Assembly (NCBI GenBank): GCA_035717845.1
Contig: DASTIC010000318.1
Location: 1 to 8,665 of the forward strand
Length of the DNA stretch: 8,665 nucleotides
From: DASSUW01 sp035717845
GTDB taxonomy: Bacteria; Actinomycetota; Thermoleophilia; Solirubrobacterales; Solirubrobacteraceae
Direction: 5' to 3'
The translations under genes were made by a program, and so were the position numbers. Below are positions 1 to 4,991 of the stretch, piece after piece (the stretch's first letter is position 1; every line of letters begins with the position of its first letter). Under the pieces are notes generated by a model that saw nothing but the letters and a program-made list of their open reading frames with translations, made no database searches and was not told the origin of the DNA.

Positions 1-747
1 TACAGCCTCGGGACGGTGGGCGGCGCCGTGGTGGCGACGGCGATCGTCGCGGCGGGCTTCGACGTGTCGGTCCACCTGCTCCTGCTCGCCGTCGCGCCCG
101 CGATCGCCCTGGTGTTCGTCAGCCCGGGCCTGCTTCCGGCCGACGAGCGGCCGGCCGACCGCCACGAGGACCCGTCCTCACCTCGCCCCTGGCTCCTCCT
201 CGGCGTGCTGGGCCTCGCCAGCGCGCTCGCGGTCCCGCTCGACATCGTCCCCGGCGAGTGGGCCACGTTCCGCGTCGCCGACGACCTCGGGGGCGCGCAG
301 TCGCAGGCGGCGCTCGCCTTCGTCGCGTTCACGGTCGGCATGACGGGCGGCCGGCTCGCCGGCGACCGCGCGACCGCGCGCCTGGGCGCGACCCGTCTCC
401 TGCGCGGCGCCGTCGTCGTCTCCACCGCCGGGCTCGCGCTCGCTGCCTCGGTGCCCGGCGCGGTGCTCGTGACGGCCGGGTTCCTGCTCGCCGGCCTCGG
501 CATCTCCGTCGTCTCGCCCCTGCTGACCGAGGCGGCCGGCCGCACGCCCGGGCCGGCGATCACCGCGATGTTCGTCGGCAACCGGCTGGCCGGCCTGCTC
601 ACGCCCCTCGCGATGGGAGCGCTGGCCGGCACGCCGGCCCTGTCCGTCGGCGAGGCGATGGTCCTGCTCGTCGTCCCCAGCGGCGCGCTCCTCCTCCTGC
701 TCGGGGCCGCGGCCGTCCATCGCGGGCGATCCGCGGCCGTTCGCTAG
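1..747 (+). CDS. MFS transporter, C-terminal part (5' end cut by window edge)
   Basis: This is an inner-membrane secondary transporter of the major facilitator superfamily, with 248 residues visible. The reading frame is open from base 1 (it begins YSLGTVGGA), so the GTG at 16 is unlikely to be the true start and the N-terminal half lies outside the window. The visible part has one or two hydrophobic segments, a charged Asp/Glu/Arg-rich loop (about residues 45-60), and then the second six-helix bundle. The stretch GEWATFRVADDLG followed by GMTGGRLAGDR resembles the YbjJ-like branch of MFS, where the acidic residue and the G-R-L-x-G-D-R loop are typical. The substrate cannot be told from the sequence. 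The TAG stop lies inside a CTAG shared with the stop of the convergent azlD gene, so no room is left for a separate terminator. The family is firm; the branch is a judgement from memory. Confidence 0.85.
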   Translation, partial: YSLGTVGGAVVATAIVAAGFDVSVHLLLLAVAPAIALVFVSPGLLPADERPADRHEDPSSPRPWLLLGVLGLASALAVPLDIVPGEWATFRVADDLGGAQSQAALAFVAFTVGMTGGRLAGDRATARLGATRLLRGAVVVSTAGLALAASVPGAVLVTAGFLLAGLGISVVSPLLTEAAGRTPGPAITAMFVGNRLAGLLTPLAMGALAGTPALSVGEAMVLLVVPSGALLLLLGAAAVHRGRSAAVR

Positions 748-1055
748 AGGACGGCTCGCGCCCCCGCGGTGACGGCCGCCGCGATCGCCACGACGGCGAC
801 GACCGGCAGCCGCGCGACGAGCGCGCCGCCGGCGGCGACGACGCCCAGGGCGCTCTCGTCGACCGTGAGCGTGCGGTCCTCGCCGGCGAAGAGGTCGACG
901 ACGACGAGCGCGGCGAGCAGGCTGGGCGCAAGCCGAGCGACGACGCCCTCGAGGCGAGGCGGCAGCTCGCGGCCGCCGAGCGCGATCGGTCCGATCGACT
1001 TGATGACCACCGTGCCCGCGGCCAGCAGGACGATCATCAGCCAGGCGGTGCTCAT
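744..1055 (-). CDS. azlD: AzlD-type branched-chain amino acid exporter subunit
   Basis: This is a 103-residue membrane protein of the AzlD family, the small partner of AzlC. In known systems the two together export branched-chain amino acids or their analogues. It has the family's usual length and layout: a first membrane segment (residues 3-15), the sequence VIKSIGPIALGGRELPP with Gly/Pro-rich turns, a second segment with LAPSLLAALVVVDLFAG, a short acidic loop, and two more hydrophobic segments to the C-terminus. The ATG overlaps the azlC stop in an ATGA, so translation is very probably coupled and the two proteins are made in similar amounts. The stop codon shares CTAG with the convergent MFS gene. 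The family call is strong because the gene directly follows azlC. The exported compound is not determined. Confidence 0.9.
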   Translation of the reverse strand: MSTAWLMIVLLAAGTVVIKSIGPIALGGRELPPRLEGVVARLAPSLLAALVVVDLFAGEDRTLTVDESALGVVAAGGALVARLPVVAVVAIAAAVTAGARAVL

Positions 1056-1795
1056 CGCCGGAGCCCCAGCAGCGCGGCGAGCGAGGCTGCGACGACCGGG
1101 ATGCCCGGCGGCGTGAACGGCACGAGCGCGATCGCGATCGCGGCGCCGAGCAGCGCGCTCGCCAGCGACGTGCGGTCGCGCAGCTCCTCGGCGAGCAGCG
1201 CGAGGTAGAAGGCGGGGAAGAGCGCGTCGAGGCCGAGGGTCGCCGGGTCGCCGAGCAGCGAGCCGGCAACCGCGCCGATGATCGTGCCGCCCCACCAGCC
1301 CAGCCCCTGGGGGATCGTGGCACCCATCATCAGCTGACGGTCGAAGGTGCCGTCGCCGCGGTTGGCGATCGCCCACGAGGCGTCCACCATCGTCTGCGCC
1401 TCGGCCGCCCGGCGCAGCGGCCCGCCGTGCAGCGCGGGAGCGACCGCGAGCCCCATCGGCAGGAAGCGCGTGTTGATCAGCAGGCCGGCCGACACCGCCG
1501 AGGCCAGGCTGCCGCCGGCGGCGAGGATGCTGACCGAGGCGAACTGGGCGGCGCCCGCGAAGACGATGACCGACATCGCGATCGCCGCGAGCGCGCCGAT
1601 CTCCGGCTCGGCGAGGACGCCGAACGACGTGCCGATGGCGAACGTCGGGAGCACGAGTGGCAGGCCGGCCCTGATGCCGTCCTTGAGATCGATGGGCTCC
1701 GGCTCGCCGGAGCCACCGCGGGGCCCGGACGCCTCCTCCCGCGCACCGATCTCGTCCGCCGTCTCGCGGGTATTTGATACCTGCAAAGAGCGCAT
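1052..1795 (-). CDS. azlC: AzlC-type branched-chain amino acid exporter, large subunit
   Basis: This 247-residue integral membrane protein belongs to the AzlC family, the large subunit of the AzlCD exporter. Family signatures are FAGAAQFASVSIL (residues 79-91), LLINTRFLPMGLAVAP (105-120) and the aromatic Gly-rich GLGWWGGTIIG (164-174), with hydrophobic helices through residues 45-245. The first 38 residues are a hydrophilic, Gly/Glu-rich tail before the first helix, longer than I expect for the family. I chose the ATG at 1795 because no good downstream start exists before the membrane domain. Translating further upstream would run into the opposite-strand CGNR gene. No Shine-Dalgarno precedes the ATG, and a TATAAC lies exactly 6 nt upstream, which suggests a leaderless message. 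The gene overlaps azlD by 4 nt and is divergent from the CGNR protein gene, its likely regulator. Confidence 0.9.
   Translation of the reverse strand: MRSLQVSNTRETADEIGAREEASGPRGGSGEPEPIDLKDGIRAGLPLVLPTFAIGTSFGVLAEPEIGALAAIAMSVIVFAGAAQFASVSILAAGGSLASAVSAGLLINTRFLPMGLAVAPALHGGPLRRAAEAQTMVDASWAIANRGDGTFDRQLMMGATIPQGLGWWGGTIIGAVAGSLLGDPATLGLDALFPAFYLALLAEELRDRTSLASALLGAAIAIALVPFTPPGIPVVAASLAALLGLRR
1769..1781. repeat. GGTAT-TTG-ATACC palindrome in azlC codons 5-9
   Basis: Two perfect 5-bp arms are separated by 3 nt, in AT-rich sequence at the very start of the azlC coding region. The centre lies about 30 nt, close to three helical turns, from the centre of the larger palindrome at 1800-1811. 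It could be a second half of an operator for the divergent pair. Chance occurrence is possible for arms this short. Confidence 0.35.
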
Positions 1796-1799
1796 ACCA

Positions 1800-1811
1800 G
1801 TGTTATAACAC
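1800..1811. promoter_or_regulatory. 12-bp perfect palindrome GTGTTATAACAC in the azlC/CGNR intergenic region
   Basis: This perfect dyad sits in the 45-nt gap between divergent azlC and the CGNR gene, in an AT-rich island within DNA that is otherwise very GC-rich. It covers the -10-like hexamer of azlC and the -35 position of the CGNR gene. A dimeric regulator bound here could therefore affect both promoters at once. The palindrome is seen directly; the operator role is inferred. Confidence 0.55.
1802..1807 (-). promoter_or_regulatory. Putative azlC -10 element (TATAAC), leaderless start
   Basis: Read on the minus strand, TATAAC is followed by ACTGGT and then the azlC ATG. A start 7 nt after the hexamer falls on the A of ATG at 1795. 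The last base departs from the T of the usual TANNNT, and no convincing -35 box is visible. The lack of any Shine-Dalgarno before azlC supports a leaderless message. Confidence 0.45.
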
Positions 1812-1825
1812 GCCCAATCGTATTT

Positions 1826-1834
1826 TGCTAGTAT
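1826..1834 (+). promoter_or_regulatory. Putative extended -10 of the CGNR gene (TGC-TAGTAT), leaderless start
   Basis: TAGTAT at 1829-1834 fits TANNNT and is preceded by TGC, an extended -10 form that lowers the need for a -35 box. Six bases (GAATCC) separate it from the ATG at 1841, so transcription would start on the first base of the start codon. No Shine-Dalgarno is present. Confidence 0.5.
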
Positions 1835-1840
1835 GAATCC

Positions 1841-2416
1841 ATGAGGCAGTCGCTCGAGGAACCCGGGGACCGCGCCCCCGCGCCGGGGTCGCTGCGGCTC
1901 GTGCAGCTGTTCGTGAACACGAACGATCTCGAGACCGGTCCCGACCTCCTCCCCGACGCGGCTGCGCTCCACGCGTGGCTTGTCGAGCGCGGTCTTCTGA
2001 ACGCCGCCGAGCCGGTGACCGACGACGACCACGCGCGCGCGATCGAACTGCGCGAGGCGATCCGCGAGCTCGTCTCCGCCCATGCAGGCCTGCCGCACGA
2101 CGCCTTCGCCGCTCAGATGGTCAACGACGCGGGCCTGCGCGCCGGCTTGCGGCCGGTGCTCGACGACCCGGCGACGCGCTTCGAGCCGTCCTCGGGCGGC
2201 GTCGACGGCGCACTCGGCCGGATCGTCGCCGCTATCCACGCCAGCATCGCCGAGGGGACCTGGGAGCGCCTGAAGGCGTGCGAGCGCGACGTCTGCCGAT
2301 GGGCGTTCTACGACCACTCCAAGAACCGCTCCGGCCATTGGTGCTCGATGGCGGTCTGCGGCCAGCGCGAGAAGAACCGCCGCGCCTACCGGCGCAGGCG
2401 CGACCGCGTCAGGTAG
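1841..2416 (+). CDS. CGNR zinc-finger (ABATE domain) protein, probable regulator
   Basis: This 191-residue soluble protein has an N-terminal ABATE-like stress-associated domain (about residues 18-140, with LRLVQLFVNTNDL and an acidic helical middle). A C-terminal CGNR zinc finger follows (about 142-187). The four zinc ligands are Cys147, Cys152, Cys168 and Cys173, around the well-conserved core CRWAFYDHSKNRSGHWCSM. The motif that names the family reads CGQR here (173-176), with Gln for Asn. The tail after it is strongly basic (RRAYRRRRDR), which suits nucleic acid binding. These proteins are thought to be regulators, often beside exporter genes, but few have been tested. The divergent position to azlC across a palindrome makes azlCD the likely target, which is inference. 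The 3' end overlaps the convergent MFS gene by 8 nt. Confidence 0.88.
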   Translation: MRQSLEEPGDRAPAPGSLRLVQLFVNTNDLETGPDLLPDAAALHAWLVERGLLNAAEPVTDDDHARAIELREAIRELVSAHAGLPHDAFAAQMVNDAGLRAGLRPVLDDPATRFEPSSGGVDGALGRIVAAIHASIAEGTWERLKACERDVCRWAFYDHSKNRSGHWCSMAVCGQREKNRRAYRRRRDRVR

Positions 2417-3569
2417 GGGCCGGCGCCGCGTCCGGCCGCCGGAACGCGAGCAGGCCGCCGAGCGCGGCTAGCACCGACAGCGCGCCCGCGAGCGCCAGCG
2501 TGCCGCGAGCGCCGATCGCGACCACGAGCAGCCCACCCCACGCGAGCGCCACGAGCTCCGCGCCGTTGCGGAGGCCGTTGTAGGCGGCGAAGGCTCGTCC
2601 GTGGAAGCGCTCGGCGACGCGCTCCTGGATCAGCGCGCGTGCGAGCACGTTCTTCACGCCGTGGCCGATCCCGCCGGTGAACCACATCGCGGCGGCGAAG
2701 CCGGCGGCGAGCCAGACGGTCGGGAGGCCGAGCCCGGCACCCTGCACGGCGACGGCCACGAGCGCCGTGCCGGTGAGCGCCCCTGTGCGCAGGCGGCGCG
2801 AGACGACCACGGCCCCGAACACCATCCCGACCGTCCAGGACGAGAACAGGACGCCGTACGCGGTCGCGTCGAGGCTGAGATCCACCTTCAGGAACACGAC
2901 CTCGGCGGCGATCGACGCGCTCATGAACAGCAGCGACGCGAGCACCGTGGTGATCACGACCCCGAGGGCGCGGTCGCGGAAGAGCAGCACGACCCCGTCG
3001 CGCGCCCGCTCGCCCGCCACCCGCGGGGCCGGCTCCCGGCGCGCGCGCAGCAAAGCCGCGGCGAGCGCGACGAACGCGAAGGTGGCCGCGTCGACCAGCA
3101 GCGCCACCGTGGTGCCACCCGCCGCGGCGAGCACGCCGCCGGCCAGCGGTCCGGCGGTCATGCCGACATAGCGCGCCGCCTCGACGGCCCCGTTGAGCTC
3201 GGTGCCACGCGCGATCACCGGGACGAGCGCGAACTCCGCCGGCTGCGAGACCGCGAAGCCCGTGCCGAGCAGCGCCGCCAGGCCGAGGATGGCGGCCGTG
3301 GAGTCGAGCGCGAAGGCGAGCGCCGCCGTGACGCACATCTGCGCCAACGACGCCCAGACCAGCAGCCGCCGCGTCTCGACCCGATCGGCGAGAAGCCCGG
3401 CGGCCGGGGCCAGCACGACGACCGGTCCCCAGAGGCAGATCATCAGCGCTGCGACCGCCGCACCCGATCCGGTTCGCTCGTGGACGTGCAGAGTGAGCGG
3501 GATCCAGAGCAGGAAGTCGCCGAGGGCCGACACCCCGACCGCGCCGACGATCAGCCTGCGATCGCTCAC
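2409..3569 (-). CDS. MFS exporter coupled to the FAD oxidoreductase
   Basis: This 386-residue, roughly 12-helix transporter most resembles the MFS_3 type (EntS-like and macrolide-type exporters). The loop between helices 2 and 3, GLLADRVETRRLL (residues 58-70), is the MFS motif A. The segment VSQPAEFALVPVIARGTELNGA in the N-half and KNVLARALIQERVAERFHGRAFAAYNG in the C-half carry the paired loop sequences common in this branch. I chose the GTG at 3569 because it overlaps the upstream TGA as GTGA and begins just before the first helix (VSDRRLIVGAVGV). The frame stays open to 3815, but that would overlap conserved oxidoreductase coding sequence. Coupled translation suggests that it moves the substrate or product of the oxidoreductase, probably outward. 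The substrate is unknown. Confidence 0.85.
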   Translation of the reverse strand: MSDRRLIVGAVGVSALGDFLLWIPLTLHVHERTGSGAAVAALMICLWGPVVVLAPAAGLLADRVETRRLLVWASLAQMCVTAALAFALDSTAAILGLAALLGTGFAVSQPAEFALVPVIARGTELNGAVEAARYVGMTAGPLAGGVLAAAGGTTVALLVDAATFAFVALAAALLRARREPAPRVAGERARDGVVLLFRDRALGVVITTVLASLLFMSASIAAEVVFLKVDLSLDATAYGVLFSSWTVGMVFGAVVVSRRLRTGALTGTALVAVAVQGAGLGLPTVWLAAGFAAAMWFTGGIGHGVKNVLARALIQERVAERFHGRAFAAYNGLRNGAELVALAWGGLLVVAIGARGTLALAGALSVLAALGGLLAFRRPDAAPAPT

Positions 3570-4915
3570 GCCGCTGTTGCGAGGGCCGCAGGCGGGACGT
3601 TCCCGGATCCCCGGAAGACGTTGTGCGGGTCCCACGCCGCCTTGACCTGCGCCAGCCGGTCGTAACTGCCCGGGCCGTAGCCGGCGCGCACGCGCGCCTC
3701 GCCCTCGTCGCCGATGAAGTTGAGGTAGACGGCCCCGGTGGCGAAGCCGGCGAGGTCGTCGCGGAAGCCGCGCGCCCACGCAATCGTCGCCGCGTCTTCC
3801 GCGGGGTCCTCCCACATCGCAAATGGGTGCACGACGAAGCGCGCGTCACGGGCGGACAGCGGCGACGAGTCCTGGCCGACGCGCGCGACGGCGCCGCCCC
3901 AGCTGACCATGAACACCTGCGACGGGCCGGCGGGCATCGCCTCGGACCGGCGCGCGATCGCCTCGATCGCCTCGTTGGGGAGGTCGACGAGGTGCTCGGA
4001 GGTCCACCAGTTCCGGTAGCCGGGCGGGTCGTCGATCAGGCATTGGAAGTCGGCGTACGGCATCGGCTCGAAGAAGTCGGCCTCTGGCGGCCCGAACGCG
4101 CGGATGGCACGCAGCGCCTCGCGACCCTCGTCGACCCGGCCGGCGTACATGCCGGCGATCGCCACCGCGAGCTCGCCGTGCAGGTGCTCCGGGATGTCCG
4201 GCTCGGCCGGCGCGTACAGGTAGAGGAACGCGAGGCTGAGCCCCTCGGGCGCCTCGCGCATGACGTCGCGATACAGCGCGAGCAGCTCGCGCCCATGGGC
4301 CGCGGGATAGAGCGCCAGGCCGGCGAACACCTCACGACCGACCGGGTGCAGGCGGAACTCGAACGCGGTAACGACGCCGAAGTTGCCGCCGCCACCGCGC
4401 AGCGCCCAGAACAGCTCGGGATGCTCGCCGGCCGACGCTCGCACCTGATCGCCGTCGGCGGTCACGATCTCGACGGCCAGGAGGTTGTCGCACGCGAGCC
4501 CGTGCTTGCGCTCGAGCCAGCCCGAACCGCCTCCGAGCGTCAGGCCGGCCACGCCGGTCGTCGAGACGCGGCCGCCGGTGGTCGCCAGCCCGTGCGGCTG
4601 GGTCGCGCGGTCGAACTGCGACCAGGTCGCGCCCCCGCCGACGCGCGCGACACGACGGCCGGGATCGACCTCGACTGCGCACATCTCACGCACGTCGATG
4701 ACCAGCCCGTCGTCGACGAGCGACAGGCCGGCCACCGAGTGCCCGCCGGCGCGCACGGCTACCGGGAGCCGGTGGCCGCGAGCGAAGGCGAGCGCCTCGG
4801 CCACGTCACCGGGCGTGGCGCAGCGCGCCACATAGGCGGGCCGGCGCTCGATCATCGCGTTGTTGAGGGTCGTCGTGTCGGCGTACTCGAGCTCGCCGGG
4901 CTTGTACAGGTTCAT
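3566..4915 (-). CDS. FAD-dependent oxidoreductase of the berberine bridge (BBE) type
   Basis: This 449-residue flavoenzyme has an N-terminal FAD-binding PCMH domain (about residues 25-195), a substrate domain, and a C-terminal BBE segment (about 397-441, with YLNFIGDEGEA and WDPHNVFRGSGNVPP). RAGGHS places His59 at the position that binds FAD covalently in this family. The Cys that makes the second bond in bicovalent members is replaced by Val117 in GRVSTTGVAG, so a single histidyl link is expected. FAD-contact sequences LTLGGGSGWL and RGGGGNFGVV are intact. Relatives oxidise alcohols, sugars or natural products with O2, releasing H2O2. No signal peptide is seen, so it should be cytoplasmic. 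The ATG lacks a Shine-Dalgarno but has a TANNNT hexamer 6 nt before it. It is followed without a gap by an exporter and lies downstream of a TPR-LuxR regulator, which suggests inducible metabolism or tailoring of a small molecule. Substrate unknown. Confidence 0.9.
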   Translation of the reverse strand: MNLYKPGELEYADTTTLNNAMIERRPAYVARCATPGDVAEALAFARGHRLPVAVRAGGHSVAGLSLVDDGLVIDVREMCAVEVDPGRRVARVGGGATWSQFDRATQPHGLATTGGRVSTTGVAGLTLGGGSGWLERKHGLACDNLLAVEIVTADGDQVRASAGEHPELFWALRGGGGNFGVVTAFEFRLHPVGREVFAGLALYPAAHGRELLALYRDVMREAPEGLSLAFLYLYAPAEPDIPEHLHGELAVAIAGMYAGRVDEGREALRAIRAFGPPEADFFEPMPYADFQCLIDDPPGYRNWWTSEHLVDLPNEAIEAIARRSEAMPAGPSQVFMVSWGGAVARVGQDSSPLSARDARFVVHPFAMWEDPAEDAATIAWARGFRDDLAGFATGAVYLNFIGDEGEARVRAGYGPGSYDRLAQVKAAWDPHNVFRGSGNVPPAALATAA

Positions 4916-4921
4916 GGCACG

Positions 4922-4927
4922 ACGCTA
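4922..4927 (-). promoter_or_regulatory. Putative -10 element (TAGCGT) of the oxidoreductase-exporter operon
   Basis: On the minus strand TAGCGT (TANNNT) is followed by CGTGCC and then the ATG at 4915. This is the same 6-nt spacing seen for azlC and the CGNR gene, so the message would be leaderless. There is no clear -35 box, which would fit a promoter that needs an activator. Confidence 0.4.
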
Positions 4928-4955
4928 CGACCGCGCGGCCATGGCGACTTCGCCG

Positions 4956-4984
4956 TTAGCGGCCATTCTCCCGATGGCCGTTAA
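4956..4984. promoter_or_regulatory. 11-bp inverted repeat with 7-nt spacer, candidate regulator site
   Basis: The arms are TTAGCGGCCAT (4956-4966) and ATGGCCGTTAA (4974-4984), matching at 10 of 11 positions around the spacer TCTCCCG. The site is in the 76-nt gap between the TPR-LuxR gene and the oxidoreductase. It lies about 41 to 69 nt upstream of the presumed transcription start at 4915, a usual place for an activator. As a transcript of the operon strand, the single mismatch becomes C-A and no U-tract follows, so a terminator is less likely than a protein-binding dyad. The neighbouring LuxR-type protein is the obvious candidate to bind it. Confidence 0.5.
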
Positions 4985-4991
4985 GGGCCAG

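Noticed and set aside
3570..3815. N-terminal extension of the MFS exporter up to 3815
   Set aside because: It is hydrophilic and Arg/Gly-rich and lies over the conserved C-terminal coding sequence of the oxidoreductase. The GTG at 3569 overlapping TGA is the natural start.
2386..3849. Open frame of 487 codons on the minus strand overlapping the MFS exporter in another frame
   Set aside because: Its Arg/Ala/Gly composition has no membrane pattern. The other frame gives a normal 12-helix transporter with motif A.
3623..4984. Open frame of 453 codons on the plus strand opposite the BBE oxidase
   Set aside because: It is a shadow frame of low-complexity Arg/Gly/Val composition. The minus strand encodes a full, motif-rich flavoenzyme.
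4956..4984. The inverted repeat as an intrinsic terminator of the TPR-LuxR gene
   Set aside because: On the transcribed strand the stem has a C-A mismatch and no U-tract follows. A protein-binding dyad fits better, although a weak terminator role cannot be excluded.
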